DNA of 64,000 nucleotides from Bradyrhizobium sp. AZCC 2262 (GCF_036924535.1 NZ_JAZHRT010000001.1:6820001-6884000), one strand, 5' to 3'. Shown: positions 1 through 9,234, numbered from the stretch's first letter. The notes: generated from the letters alone by a model not told the origin. Numbers and translations: made by a program.

Positions 1-307
1 CGAAGGAGAAGAATGACAGGAAGAAGCTCGAGGCGGCAAACGCGATCGACAGACCAAACACGATCTGAATCAGCCTACGGAAACCACCAGATGAATCTCC
101 AAACGCAAGCGTCAGCCCGGTCACGACGATAATGATGACGGCGATAATTTTGGCGACGGGCCCTTCAACCGATTGCAGAATCTGGTTGAGCGGCTGCTCC
201 CACGGCATGTTCGAGCCGGCTGCCCAGGCTGGAACGGCGGTCAGAATGACCGTGCCGGAAGCTGCCAACGAAGCGAGTTTCCGAAGAAGGCGATATTGCG
301 GATGCAT
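1..307 (-). CDS. trbC: TrbC/VirB2-like conjugation pilin, partial at window edge
   Basis: The reading frame begins at the ATG at 307 (MHPQYRLLRK) and runs off the left edge. It shows a basic N-terminus, a signal-peptide-like hydrophobic stretch ending AVPAWA, then two long hydrophobic segments (IIAVIIIVVTGLTL and IVFGLSIAFAASSF). This is the layout of TrbC/VirB2 pilin precursors of type IV secretion systems: cleaved leader plus two membrane helices. The ATG lies one base after the trbB stop (TGACATG), so the two genes should be translationally coupled. The rest of the trb mating-pair operon would lie outside the window. The 3' end is missing only because the window stops. Confidence 0.85.
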   Translation of the reverse strand, partial: MHPQYRLLRKLASLAASGTVILTAVPAWAAGSNMPWEQPLNQILQSVEGPVAKIIAVIIIVVTGLTLAFGDSSGGFRRLIQIVFGLSIAFAASSFFLSFFSF

Positions 308-308
308 G

Positions 309-1283
309 TCAGTCTCCTGTTGGTGAAAGGCTGTAGTCGCCGGCGGCTCCGAGTCCCGTGACGAGGGCGAGTTCGGCGAGCCGGCGGTCAACGCCGCGTC
401 CCGTCAGCACGGCGACAACGTTGATGGTTTCGGCGATCAGTGCGCGCGGGACCGTGATGACGGCTTCCTGGATGAGTTGCTCGAGCCGCCGCAGCGCACC
501 GAGCGCTGTACCGGCATGGATGGTCCCGATGCCGCCGGGATGACCTGTGCCCCACGCCTTGAGCAGATCGAGAGCTTCAGCGCCACGAACCTCGCCAATC
601 GGAATGCGATCAGGACGCAGCCGCAGGGAGGATCGGACCAGGTCCGATAGCGTGGCGACACCATCCTTTGTCCGCAGCGCTACGAGGTTCGGTGCCGTGC
701 ACTGAAGCTCGCGCGTGTCTTCGATCAGAACGACCCGATCGGAACTCTTTGCCACCTCGGCCAAAAGTGCATTCGTCAACGTCGTCTTGCCGCTCGATGT
801 CCCGCCGGCGACGAGGATGTTCTTCCGCGCGGCGACCGCGTTCTTCAGGACGCTGGCCTGCTCCGAGGTCATGATCGCTTTGGCGACGTAGTCGTCGAGC
901 GTAAATACGGCGACCGCAGGCTTGCGGATGGCAAAAGCCGGTGCGGCAACGACGGGCGGCAAGAGGCCTTCGAAGCGCTCCCCGGTTCCAGGCAATTCGG
1001 CCGAAACCCGTGGCGCGCCGGCATGCACCTCGGCGCCTACGTGATGCGCTACCAGGCGAACGATGCGCTCACCATCAGCTGCGGACAGGATTTCGCCGGT
1101 ATCGATCAGGCCATTTGACAACCGGTCGATCCACAGCCGGCCATCCGGGTTGAGCATCACCTCGATGATCGTTTCATCTTCGAGGTAGCCGGAAATCGCC
1201 GGACCGAGCGCGCTGCGCAGCATTCTCGCGCCGCGTGAACTCGCTTCCGATTGAATGGAATTGATTGCCACCGTCGTCCCCAC
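309..1283 (-). CDS. trbB: TrbB/VirB11-type secretion ATPase
   Basis: A 324-residue hexameric ATPase of the VirB11/TrbB family that would energise assembly of the mating pore at the inner membrane. The N-terminal domain carries the family phrase [15 protein letters not shown]. The Walker A motif is [10 protein letters not shown] near residue 160, followed by the Asp/His box (VLIEDTREL) and the Walker B and sensor region ([18 protein letters not shown]) near residues 235-255. Length is normal for the family. The start is a GTG at 1283; a second GTG lies four codons downstream. It follows the ribbon-helix-helix gene and precedes trbC in the same direction, as in Trb-type ICE operons. Confidence 0.93.
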   Translation of the reverse strand: MGTTVAINSIQSEASSRGARMLRSALGPAISGYLEDETIIEVMLNPDGRLWIDRLSNGLIDTGEILSAADGERIVRLVAHHVGAEVHAGAPRVSAELPGTGERFEGLLPPVVAAPAFAIRKPAVAVFTLDDYVAKAIMTSEQASVLKNAVAARKNILVAGGTSSGKTTLTNALLAEVAKSSDRVVLIEDTRELQCTAPNLVALRTKDGVATLSDLVRSSLRLRPDRIPIGEVRGAEALDLLKAWGTGHPGGIGTIHAGTALGALRRLEQLIQEAVITVPRALIAETINVVAVLTGRGVDRRLAELALVTGLGAAGDYSLSPTGD

Positions 1284-1417
1284 CCGATGAGAACGCTCAA
1301 GAAGGCGCCCTCAGATGGGAACGAATAGAAAAGGCACCGGATGACTTATCGCAACAAGCCTTTGCCGTGGATCGTAGGCCAGCGTAGAAAAGGAAGTGCT
1401 TGCGGAGGTTCGTTCAA

Positions 1418-1843
1418 TCAAGCATCGCTGCCCGGCTCAATACGCACGAAATCGTCCGGAATTTCGCGCAGGAAATTCTGTCCCTTCTGCAAGCGGCGGC
1501 CGAGCGCTTCCACAAATCCGTCAAAGCGCTCCCTGCCCTTGATCTGCGCCGCCGTCTGCGCGTCATTTGGCAATGGTGGCGTGATCGTTAGCCAGAAACG
1601 AATGAAGAGAGCCAGGGTCTCCGCGGTCAAACCTACGTCGCGCTCAAGCCTCTGCATCTGGCGCGACAGCCGGTCCAGGCGACGAGCAAACGCTGCCTCC
1701 CGCCTGTCCGCACCGTCCGGCGAGAGAAAGGACGCAACCGCGGCTTCCACGATCGCCGACCGGGAAAGGTTCTTGCGATCGGCCAGATCCGAGATCTGTT
1801 TAAGGAGTTCGGGCGGAAAATAGACGTTCATTCTGTCGCGCAT
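1418..1843 (-). CDS. CopG-type ribbon-helix-helix protein
   Basis: A 141-residue protein with an N-terminal ribbon-helix-helix fold. The beta strand MNVYFPPELLKQI is followed by helices covering DLADRKNLSRSAIVEAAVASFL (residues about 5-40). The C-terminal part is a predicted helical stretch (DRLSRQMQRLERDVGLTAETLALFIRFWL). It sits 7 bases after traG, between traG and trbB. Small CopG proteins in this slot are common in alphaproteobacterial ICEs and plasmids and may act as autoregulators or relaxosome accessory proteins; that role is inferred from position only. Confidence 0.85.
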   Translation of the reverse strand: MRDRMNVYFPPELLKQISDLADRKNLSRSAIVEAAVASFLSPDGADRREAAFARRLDRLSRQMQRLERDVGLTAETLALFIRFWLTITPPLPNDAQTAAQIKGRERFDGFVEALGRRLQKGQNFLREIPDDFVRIEPGSDA

Positions 1844-1849
1844 AGTGCC

Positions 1850-3838
1850 TCAAAGCTCCATGCCGTCATCCGGATCCATGGCGACCTGGCGCGCAACGCC
1901 GCGCATTTGCTGGCGCATTAGCCTGGACTGCCGGATCGCGTCCTCGTCATCGTCAAGAACAGCGGCAAATTCTTCTGCAGGCGTCGGTTCGGCCGTCTCC
2001 TTGACGATCGCAACGTGATCAGGCAGTTCGGGCTCACGACGAAGGCCGCTGTTTGCAGTGTCTTCCCCTGCCTGCTCGACCCTGTCAGTTGCAGACGGCG
2101 CCGGCTTGGGCGCTCCAAGCGTCGACCATCCGTCTGTTCGCAGTGATCGGCCGGAAACCCCGGGATCTGGCGGCGGCAATACCCGCTCGATAAACCGCTG
2201 ATCCTCAAAATAGCGCACCTTCTTCGCCCGGACCGGAGGTGTCCCTGCCACCATGACGATCTCATCTCGCGGTGGGAGCTGCATGACCTCACCGGGGGTC
2301 AGGAGCGGCCGTGCGGTCTCCTGCCGCGAGACCATGAGGTGCCCCAGCCAGGGATTCAGCCGGTGCCCAGCATAGTTCTTCATCGCCCGCATCTCGGTGG
2401 CCGTGCCCAGTGCGTCTGAGACCCGCTTTGCGGTCCGCTCGTCGTTGGTCGCGAAGCTGACGCGGACGTGGCAATTATCGAGAACCGCGTTGTTGGGCCC
2501 GTAGGCTTTCTCGATCTGATTCAGCGATTGTGCGATCAGGAAGCTCTTAATTCCATAGCCCGCCATGAAGGCGAGTGCAGACTCAAAGAAATCGAGACGC
2601 CCGAGTGCCGGGAACTCATCAAGCATCATGAGAACCCGGTGCCGGCGATCGCTAGCGTGCAAGTCTTCGGTCAGGCGGCGGCCGATCTGATTCAGCACCA
2701 GGCGGATCAACGGCTTGGTCCTCGAAATATCGGAGGGCGGTACCACTAAGTAGAGTGACGTCGGCCTGTCATCGGCAATCAGGTCGGCTATACGCCAATC
2801 GCACTGGCGGGTTACTCGCGCCACGACGGGATCACGGTAAAGTCCGAGGAACGACATCGCCGTGGACAGGACGCCGGATCGTTCATTCTCCGACTTGTTG
2901 AGCAACTCGCGCGCGGTGGAGGCGACCACGGGATGGGCGCCTTCTCCGCCGAGGTGCGGCGTAGTCATCATCGCTTTCAACGTGGCCTCGATCGGCCGCT
3001 TCGGGTCCGATAGGAACGCCGCGACGCCGGCCAAGGTCTTATCAGCCTCGGCATAGAGAACGTGGAGGATCGCGCCCACCAGAAGCGAATGACTGGTCTT
3101 TTCCCAATGGTTCCGCTTGTCGAGTGAGCCTTCGGGATCAACCAGGACGTCGGCCACATTCTGGACGTCTCGCACCTCCCACTCCCCGCGCCGGACCTCG
3201 AGCAGCGGATTATAGGCTGAGGACTTTGGATTGGTCGGGTCGAACAACAGGACGCGCCCATGACAGGAGCGGAAACCGGCAGTCAATTGCCAGTTCTCGC
3301 CCTTGATGTCGTGAACGATGGCCGAGCCAGGCCATGTCAGCAGCGACGGGACAACCAAGCCGACACCCTTGCCGGACCTGGTGGGAGCAAAGCACAACAC
3401 GTGTTCCGGCCCGTCGTGGCGCAGATAGTCATCGTCGAGCTTGCCCAGCACCACGCCGTCTGGGCCGAGAAGACCGGCGGCTCTCACCTCTTCCGGACCG
3501 GCCCAGCGCGCCGAACCATAGGTCTCGACATTCTTGGCCTCGCGGGCCCGCCAGACCGACATGCCGATCGCCGCCGCTATCGAAACAAAAGTTCCCGATG
3601 CCGCAATGAAGGCACCCTCGACAAAGACCTGAGGCGCATACGCGTCATAGACAAACCACCACCAGAAAAAGATCGGCGGGTAGTAGAATTTCCAACCCCA
3701 CAGCTCGAACCATGGGCGGCCAAGCTCCGGCTGGAAAGCAAGCCGCCAGGCGGTCCACTCCGTTGCTCCCCAGATCGCGAGCAAAACGATCAGGCCGACA
3801 ACGATGACCTGTCCCCAGAGGATTTTGGTCCCGGACAT
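1850..3838 (-). CDS. traG: TraG/VirD4 conjugal coupling protein
   Basis: A 662-residue type IV coupling protein that would hand the relaxase-DNA complex to the secretion channel at the inner membrane. N-terminal membrane segments lie at about residues 8-26 and 40-90 (GQVIVVGLIVLLAIW, FFWWWFVYDAY, FIAASGTFVSIAAAIGMSV). Walker A is APTRSGKGVG near residue 150, and Walker B is VLMMLDEFPALG. The C-terminal 100 residues are acidic and variable, which fits substrate recognition. It starts at an ATG 38 bases after the relaxase stop, so the two probably share a transcript. Confidence 0.95.
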   Translation of the reverse strand: MSGTKILWGQVIVVGLIVLLAIWGATEWTAWRLAFQPELGRPWFELWGWKFYYPPIFFWWWFVYDAYAPQVFVEGAFIAASGTFVSIAAAIGMSVWRAREAKNVETYGSARWAGPEEVRAAGLLGPDGVVLGKLDDDYLRHDGPEHVLCFAPTRSGKGVGLVVPSLLTWPGSAIVHDIKGENWQLTAGFRSCHGRVLLFDPTNPKSSAYNPLLEVRRGEWEVRDVQNVADVLVDPEGSLDKRNHWEKTSHSLLVGAILHVLYAEADKTLAGVAAFLSDPKRPIEATLKAMMTTPHLGGEGAHPVVASTARELLNKSENERSGVLSTAMSFLGLYRDPVVARVTRQCDWRIADLIADDRPTSLYLVVPPSDISRTKPLIRLVLNQIGRRLTEDLHASDRRHRVLMMLDEFPALGRLDFFESALAFMAGYGIKSFLIAQSLNQIEKAYGPNNAVLDNCHVRVSFATNDERTAKRVSDALGTATEMRAMKNYAGHRLNPWLGHLMVSRQETARPLLTPGEVMQLPPRDEIVMVAGTPPVRAKKVRYFEDQRFIERVLPPPDPGVSGRSLRTDGWSTLGAPKPAPSATDRVEQAGEDTANSGLRREPELPDHVAIVKETAEPTPAEEFAAVLDDDEDAIRQSRLMRQQMRGVARQVAMDPDDGMEL

Positions 3839-3876
3839 CCGAACACCCTCGCGCTATTGAAGTTGACCAACCAAAT

Positions 3877-5640
3877 CTAGAGGCCCAAGTCGCGCTTGCG
3901 GCCAAAGCCCCATTCGATGCCACCGCCTTCTTTCGCGACACCGGTGACGTGCTGGCCGAACTTCTTCTCGAGCTCGCGCGACCATGGCACGAGCTGGAAG
4001 CCGAGCCCGTTGTCGATCATGGCAAAACGCCCCGACGCCAGCGGCAGCCGCTGGCGATAAGTGCCTGCCACATGTTCCCCCGAAGCCGCACGCACGTGAG
4101 GCAAGCCAGTCTCGGCTGAAACCCTTGCTCCTACCTCGTCCAGCTCGCGGCGGCGCAACGTATTCAACAGGTCGCGCTGCAGGATGGTGCGTCGCCCTTG
4201 CCGGCGCGCCAGACCTTCCTGAACCAGATGCTCGGCACGCGCTTCCATCGCGTCGCGGGTCTCACGGCCGAATCCTCCCATGGCGAGCGGCATCGGGTCC
4301 CGTTCGACCAGCCGATGGTCGAGCCAGGTCGCGCCTTTCGCGGTGATCTGCTCTCCCAGATCAAGATCGGAACGGGGTGCGAGCACCACGGTCGGTTGCG
4401 CATCGCCGCTTTGACCGAAGCGCCGGACTTCGACGATGCCACCCGCCGGCGGAGCATGTTCAAAGGCCTCGATGCCGCGGAACCGGACGTGATGCGCGCG
4501 TCCGTCTGTTCCGTCGATTACGGCATAGGCCTCGCCGGTCAGTTCGTCGTGCAGTCCTCGATCAACCAGCCGTCCCACGATCTGGGATGCTGGCGGCCCA
4601 CCCTCGATCACGTAATCGGAAATGCCACGTTCTTCTCCACGCCCGGTGAAGGCGCGGTGCATAGTCTTGATGATGTCGCCGCGCATCCCGAGATCGCGCA
4701 AGCTACGCTCGGCCTCCAGCCCGACCATCCACTCCCCAGGCGCTGCTGACGCCGCAAGACCCATCTTATCCAGGTGCTGGAGGCGGCCAACCATCAGGCG
4801 CCGGATCTCGGGATCGGAGCAGCCGGGACTCTCAGGACGAAGATCAATGTAGCCGGTTTCGTCGGCCGCCAATCGGATCTCGCGATCAAGCCGCGTCCAT
4901 CGCTCCGCCGTGACCTCCCTTTCCAGCGAATTGCGGATCTCATGCTCCGGCTTCGGACCCAGTTCAATCGCGACCAATTCCTCAGCGCGTGAGCGCAAGC
5001 CCCGACTGATATAGTCCCGGGAGATCACGAGATCGGCGCCTTCCTCATCGACTCCCCGAACGAGAAAATGGATGTGTGGGTTGTTGGTATTCCAATGATC
5101 AACAGCTACCCAATCGAGACGCGAGCCAAGGTCGATCTCCATTTGCCGGGCGAGATCGCGAGCGAAGGCCTTGAGGTCTGTCATCTCGCCGGCATCCTCG
5201 GGCGAGATGATGAACCGGAAATGATGGCGATCGTCCTGACACCGTTCCGCGAAAGCCGCGCCGTCGGCGCGGTCGCTGCCGGCGTCGAACATCTCGGCTC
5301 TCTCACCGCTCCGGGTGACGCCTTCGCGCTTCAAGTACGAAAGATGGGCCGCAAGCGGCGCCGAGCGGAATGCTCGTCCCTTGTGGCGAACAATGCGCGC
5401 CTTCACCACAGCTCGCCGCGTCGGGCTGAACAATCTGCTGCGGCTAAACGCGAGCCTGCCGCGGCCAAACGTCGAACGCCCGTAGGCCCTGGCTCGCTTG
5501 CCAGCCGCAGCCTGACCAGAGGTATGGCCAGCTTTCTTCGCGGCACGTAGCACCTGGTTGATGAAGCTCTTCGGCTTGGGTGCGCGGGTGCTGCGAATAC
5601 GCCCGGGTCGAATACGCAGATCGCTGTCGCCAACGGCCAT
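3877..5640 (-). CDS. rlxS: VirD2/RlxS-like relaxase with DUF3363 C-terminus
   Basis: A 587-residue relaxase that would nick oriT and pilot the transferred strand. The N-terminus is very basic. The catalytic half carries HHFRFIISPEDA and the three-histidine metal motif in DHWNTNNPHIHFLVRG (around residues 180-195), the hallmark of HUH-type relaxases. The second half (SRDYISRGLRSRAEEL onward) matches what I recall as DUF3363, found in relaxases of rhizobial and Sphingomonas ICEs such as RlxS of the Mesorhizobium symbiosis island. The start is taken as the ATG at 5640 with an AGGG ribosome site; an in-frame TTG lies two codons upstream. The symbol is by analogy. A long inverted repeat lies about 95 bases upstream. 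Confidence 0.88.
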   Translation of the reverse strand: MAVGDSDLRIRPGRIRSTRAPKPKSFINQVLRAAKKAGHTSGQAAAGKRARAYGRSTFGRGRLAFSRSRLFSPTRRAVVKARIVRHKGRAFRSAPLAAHLSYLKREGVTRSGERAEMFDAGSDRADGAAFAERCQDDRHHFRFIISPEDAGEMTDLKAFARDLARQMEIDLGSRLDWVAVDHWNTNNPHIHFLVRGVDEEGADLVISRDYISRGLRSRAEELVAIELGPKPEHEIRNSLEREVTAERWTRLDREIRLAADETGYIDLRPESPGCSDPEIRRLMVGRLQHLDKMGLAASAAPGEWMVGLEAERSLRDLGMRGDIIKTMHRAFTGRGEERGISDYVIEGGPPASQIVGRLVDRGLHDELTGEAYAVIDGTDGRAHHVRFRGIEAFEHAPPAGGIVEVRRFGQSGDAQPTVVLAPRSDLDLGEQITAKGATWLDHRLVERDPMPLAMGGFGRETRDAMEARAEHLVQEGLARRQGRRTILQRDLLNTLRRRELDEVGARVSAETGLPHVRAASGEHVAGTYRQRLPLASGRFAMIDNGLGFQLVPWSRELEKKFGQHVTGVAKEGGGIEWGFGRKRDLGL

Positions 5641-5734
5641 GGTCAACCCTCAAACGGCGCACGAACGCCCACAGTGCCGAAAATGTCCTTGATTGCATTG
5701 TTCAAACTGCAAGGCGCGGCACGCGCCCCGACCG

Positions 5735-5784
5735 GCCGGCACGCCAGAACCCAAGCCATGCCAATGGCTTGCGGTTCGACCGGC
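5735..5784. other. long inverted repeat upstream of relaxase, candidate oriT
   Basis: The 5641-6169 interval between the relaxase and the transglycosylase stop holds no convincing gene. Within it lies a strong imperfect palindrome: CAAGCCAT (5752-5759) and ATGGCTTG (5764-5771) around a 4-base loop, extended by GAACC/GGTTC across a one-base bulge and then by GCCGG/CCGGC at 5735-5739 and 5780-5784. Origins of transfer commonly place such a repeat just upstream of the relaxase gene. The function is inferred from position and shape; no nic consensus could be confirmed. Confidence 0.4.
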
Positions 5785-6169
5785 GAGCCTCTTTTATCTC
5801 GCCGTCCTACTCTCGTGCTCTTGGTCGCCCGGTCGATGATGCCCAGGGTCCAACTGCCGAGCCAACAGACTCTCGGTCCTCGCGGCGGTTTGCGACAAAA
5901 TGCAGTTCGGGTCATTGCAGTAGATCCTTCAAAGGCGCCTGCCCAAACACGCCGGCTGGTGGCCGATTCATTGCGAAAGAGACGCCGCGACTTGGCAGTT
6001 GACTTGCGAAGCCCATACTGTGTGCGAGCGTTTGCGATAGCGATCGTTACCCGAAGGGCCGAGACACCCGCAGGGTGGCTCGGTGAGGAGCGAAGCGACG
6101 AGTAGAGCGCGGGCCGAAGGCATCGCCCGTGTGCCATCAGCGCCAATGTGTGCATGTTTTCGCATTCAC

Positions 6170-7060
6170 TCATCGCAGACCTCCCGCAGCGGCCCTCGCG
6201 ACGAACAAACCTGTCGCCTGCGGAACAACGGCCGAGATGTCGTGAATGGTCGCCGCGGTCCGAGCCTGGCTCGGCGGGCTCCCGGACTGCAGCCCGGAAG
6301 CGGTCCTTGATCCCTCAGACCGCACCACGAAGAGCTCTCCAGCAGATGGCCGCAGATTCGCAACTGAGCTGGTAGCGACGATGTCACTACCGATAACTGG
6401 CTCGAGCTTCTGCACATAGATCTGGGTTTCAGCTGGCAATGGACGCCCAGCGAGATGCTGTTCGTAACGTGCAGGTCCCGCGTTGTAGGCTGCAAGGAAG
6501 CCCGGCGAGCCGTAACGATCATGCAGTTCGCGAAGGTGGGCGGTACCTGCAAGAATGTTGTCACGGGGATCGTATGGATCATTGCCGAGATCGTGCCGCA
6601 GACGCAGCTCTGGCCAGGTCTCCGGCATGATCTGCATCAGCCCCATCGCGCCCTTTGGTGACCTGGCGTTCACGTCCCCTGCGCTTTCAGCGCCCATCAC
6701 CGCGCGTATCCAGCGCACCGGAACACCAAACCGAAACGACGCTTCCTCGACGAAATCCGGAAACGCAACGCCAGTTCGAATATTCGCTGCACGCTCCGCG
6801 AGGCGCGTCTCGGCTACAGCAGGAGCGCCGCTCACGATCAGCGCAACGACAAACGGAACGACAACGCGCAGGCTCCTCTCGAAGAAATGCAAGTGTGCCG
6901 CCGCGTTCGCGCCTATCCAGGGTAAAGCCGCTTCGCGGAGGCCTCTCGCCCGCCCTAGATCGCCGCTGCGCGCGACCGTTGCGTAATTGCCGGTTGGGGC
7001 GGAGGACATGACGCCGAACAGAGGAATGGCAGATGAGGTACCCAAAATGCGCACGCTCAA
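6170..7060 (-). CDS. Conjugal lytic transglycosylase (SLT family)
   Basis: A periplasmic murein-cleaving enzyme that would open peptidoglycan for the mating apparatus. The soluble lytic transglycosylase core is clear: the catalytic-Glu region AVMGAESAGDVNARSPKGAMGLMQIMPETW, then LRELHDRYG and FLAAYNAGPARYE. A secretory segment (VVVPFVVALIVSGAPAVAE) lies unusually far in, at about residues 68-85, so the true start may be downstream of the TTG at 7060; a GTG at 7054 is also possible. The TTG overlaps the traF stop (TTGA), which supports coupling. The C-terminal 60 residues are low-complexity. Position between traF and the relaxase matches rhizobial ICEs. Confidence 0.9.
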   Translation of the reverse strand: MSVRILGTSSAIPLFGVMSSAPTGNYATVARSGDLGRARGLREAALPWIGANAAAHLHFFERSLRVVVPFVVALIVSGAPAVAETRLAERAANIRTGVAFPDFVEEASFRFGVPVRWIRAVMGAESAGDVNARSPKGAMGLMQIMPETWPELRLRHDLGNDPYDPRDNILAGTAHLRELHDRYGSPGFLAAYNAGPARYEQHLAGRPLPAETQIYVQKLEPVIGSDIVATSSVANLRPSAGELFVVRSEGSRTASGLQSGSPPSQARTAATIHDISAVVPQATGLFVARAAAGGLR

Positions 7061-7569
7061 TCCTCCCAGGTCCAGACAGGAAGAGCACGACCAATGACGG
7101 ACGATGCCGGCAAGAACCCGAAATAGCGGCCGTCCAGCGAGCTCGCGGACTGCCAGTTCATGACAAAGAGTTCGCCCTCACCGACGACACGACAACCCTC
7201 CCATTTCGGGAGCGGCCGGCCACGGCTGTCGCGATCCCGGGCCTCGCCCATTTCGATCGCGTCTACGGAAAGACTGAGCCCGCTTCTGCAAACGGTCTGC
7301 CCGGGAAGCGCCAGCACACGTTTGAGCATCGGCAACCCGGCCGGCAGATAGCCGTTCAGATCGAGGAAGGTCGCAAGCGGCTCCGGCGGCTGAACGGCAA
7401 CGAGTTCGGTAACGAACAAGTTGTCCAACGGCTGCAGACGATAGAGCCCGACCGGCACACTCTCGGAAGCATTCCAGACATAGACCGGTGCGATCTCCGA
7501 AATCACTGGGACGATGAGAGCCGCGGCACCCCCGAACATCGCCGCCAGCGTTCTAAGTCTGCTGATCAT
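7057..7569 (-). CDS. traF: TraF-type S26 signal peptidase
   Basis: A 170-residue membrane peptidase of the S26 (LepB/TraF) family. The N-terminal helix is MISRLRTLAAMFGGAAALIV. The Ser box appears as WNASESVPVGLYRL and the Lys box as LPMLKRVLALPGQTVC. A later conserved block reads FVMNWQSASSLDGRYFGFLP. In IncP and Ti systems TraF processes or cyclises the TrbC pilin, so it probably acts on the trbC product at the window's left edge. The ATG at 7569 overlaps the stop of the DUF2840 gene (ATGA), which decides the start over an upstream in-frame extension. Confidence 0.92.
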   Translation of the reverse strand: MISRLRTLAAMFGGAAALIVPVISEIAPVYVWNASESVPVGLYRLQPLDNLFVTELVAVQPPEPLATFLDLNGYLPAGLPMLKRVLALPGQTVCRSGLSLSVDAIEMGEARDRDSRGRPLPKWEGCRVVGEGELFVMNWQSASSLDGRYFGFLPASSVIGRALPVWTWED

Positions 7570-8030
7570 CGCATGATCCTCTGCCGATGCAGCCACGCCT
7601 GATGGCGTCCTTTCGTGTAAGGGCGAGGGTTCTCGTTGACGGACAGCCGGTTGTGAACGTGATGCCAATAGTCCGGTGCTGCGTCTGCCGGATTGATATC
7701 CAGCGCTTCGACGGCATCGATCAACTGCAGCGCCCGTTCGACCTTCGGCCATCCGGATAGGCGCAAAAGGATCTCACCGCCTGGCTTCACATAGGGCACG
7801 GTCGTGCACCGCTGCCCGGGCGCGACTGCACGAAGTATGTCCATCCGCGAAACCGCGGTTCCGAAGTCGTTCGACGTCCAGCGAACGAACGCGAAGATGC
7901 TGCCCGGCGTAAATGACAGCAGCCGCCGGCGCCGATCGAGGATCTTCTCCGCGACGGCACGTCCGAACCGAATGCGGTTCTCGATACGCTTCTCAAGCCA
8001 AAGGATCTCGACTTCGGTGAGGTCGTTCAT
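7566..8030 (-). CDS. DUF2840-type ICE protein
   Basis: A 154-residue protein (MNDLTEVEILWLEKRIENRIRFG...) that I recognise as the DUF2840 family, routinely found immediately before traF in alphaproteobacterial ICEs. Its biochemical function is not known to me. It has no membrane segment or enzyme motif. The conserved middle reads FVRWTSNDFGTAVSRMDILRAV. The start is the ATG at 8030; an in-frame extension upstream lacks family-like sequence. It overlaps traF by four bases. Upstream, where many relatives carry a parA-like gene next to repA, this element has only the iteron region. Confidence 0.8.
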   Translation of the reverse strand: MNDLTEVEILWLEKRIENRIRFGRAVAEKILDRRRRLLSFTPGSIFAFVRWTSNDFGTAVSRMDILRAVAPGQRCTTVPYVKPGGEILLRLSGWPKVERALQLIDAVEALDINPADAAPDYWHHVHNRLSVNENPRPYTKGRHQAWLHRQRIMR

Positions 8031-8260
8031 GAGACGCTCCGAGCCTGAGAGATTATCCGATGGGCTGGCCAGTGCGCGCTTGCGACGGCGCATCGTCGCC
8101 GTCCTTGACCGTGAGGTGGGGTAGACCACGCTGATAGGTGCAGGTCGTTGTCGCCGGCTGCGCGAACGGCGTGGTCCGTTAGAAGAAATCCGAAGGATTT
8201 CTGGTTAGTAAAGTTACGACGGCGGGAAAGCGCTGCGGGACAAGGACTTAAGTTCGATTT

Positions 8261-8326
8261 CGGTCCCCGATAGCACGAGGATCCGGTCCTCGATGGCACG
8301 AGTGTTACGGTCCCCGATAGCACGAG
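8261..8326. repeat. three iteron-like direct repeats, candidate replication origin
   Basis: Three near-identical 19-mers (CGGTCCCCGATAGCACGAG) lie at 8261-8279, 8284-8302 (two mismatches) and 8308-8326, spaced 23-24 bases apart, close to two DNA turns. They sit directly beyond the stop of the RepA-like gene. Evenly spaced repeats beside an initiator gene are typical iterons where the Rep protein binds. The 8031-8331 interval has no gene; it also contains a perfect 8-bp hairpin at 8184-8202 (AGAAATCC-GAA-GGATTTCT). Origin function is inferred. Confidence 0.65.
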
Positions 8327-8331
8327 CTGAT

Positions 8332-9213
8332 TCACAGGCTGTCCCCCGAGTTAGGAATAAGCCCGCGGCGCCGAAGTCTCGCGGTGAACGGATCAACGGG
8401 CGCCTGTACGAAGTTCAGGCGCTCGGCGCCATTTGTGTCACGCGTGAGCACCAGCTGGTAGCCGGGCAATGTCTGCCGCTGGACGATCTGGCGCACGTCA
8501 TACGCAAAATGCTTGAGTGGCGAGAGGCTGCCGGACTTGGCGTGGAGGTGAACAAGGTCAAAGCTCCAGCCGCCCTCCTGGCGGCCGCCGTGCTTGCGCA
8601 CGAGCCGGTAAAGCCAGCGCTCGAGACCACCCGTGAGATCGAAATACGCGCGATCAATGGTGAGCACGAGCGCGTCATCGATCACACCGGCATAGAACCA
8701 ATCGGGCAAGATCAGTTCGATACCGAACGGGCGTCCGCTTGCGTCAGCGGTCTCCTTCCATTCGTTGATCCAGGAGAACCGGCGCCGCCGCCGTTCTGCA
8801 GGCTGACGGATTGAAGTCAGCACCGTCGTTGACTGCAACCTGTCAAGACCCGCCTTGAGCCGATCGTAGTCGCGTGCGCTGGTGCCGCGGCCGACGAACG
8901 TCAGAATTTCGTACGGCGTTGCAGCCATCAAGCGCGACGTTTTCAGGCCCGCGTCCCGCGCTTCGACGATCTGCGACGCGGCCCAGATCAGGACATCTGC
9001 ATCCCAGATGGTCGCCATTCCGTGTTCCGGCACGGCCTCGACACGAATGGAGATCACACCAGCGCGGAAGTCGATCGGAACGACTCGCTTCGTCTTTGCG
9101 AGCGAAAAGAACGGATACGCCATCAGATCCTGCGCATCGCGAGGCGCGAGATCGCCGGGCAGCGCCCGGAACAGTTCGAGTTGATCGCGTTCGGACCGAA
9201 ATTTTCGCCGCAT
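8332..9213 (-). CDS. repA: RepA-like replication initiator protein
   Basis: A 293-residue protein of the replication initiator protein A type. Recognisable blocks are ERDQLELFRALPGDLAPRDA at the N-terminus, DLMAYPFFSLAKTKRV, a central winged-helix region (LMAATPYEILTFVGRGTSARDYDRLKAGLDRLQST) and SPLKHFAYDVRQIVQRQTLPGYQL near the end. In plasmids such proteins bind iterons; in ICEs they allow autonomous replication of the excised circle. Iteron-like repeats lie 5 bases beyond its stop. It starts at an ATG 22 bases after the excisionase gene, in the same direction. Confidence 0.85.
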   Translation of the reverse strand: MRRKFRSERDQLELFRALPGDLAPRDAQDLMAYPFFSLAKTKRVVPIDFRAGVISIRVEAVPEHGMATIWDADVLIWAASQIVEARDAGLKTSRLMAATPYEILTFVGRGTSARDYDRLKAGLDRLQSTTVLTSIRQPAERRRRRFSWINEWKETADASGRPFGIELILPDWFYAGVIDDALVLTIDRAYFDLTGGLERWLYRLVRKHGGRQEGGWSFDLVHLHAKSGSLSPLKHFAYDVRQIVQRQTLPGYQLVLTRDTNGAERLNFVQAPVDPFTARLRRRGLIPNSGDSL

Positions 9214-9234
9214 CGCTACTTCCTTATCTAGCGA

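Noticed and set aside
5643..6173. A 176-residue minus-strand frame between relaxase and transglycosylase
   Set aside because: The composition is not protein-like, there is no ribosome site and no recognisable domain, and it covers the candidate oriT repeat.
8261..8326. Short evenly spaced repeats considered as a CRISPR array
   Set aside because: There are only three repeats of 19 bases with 4-5 base spacers and no cas gene; the spacing and the adjacent repA fit iterons.
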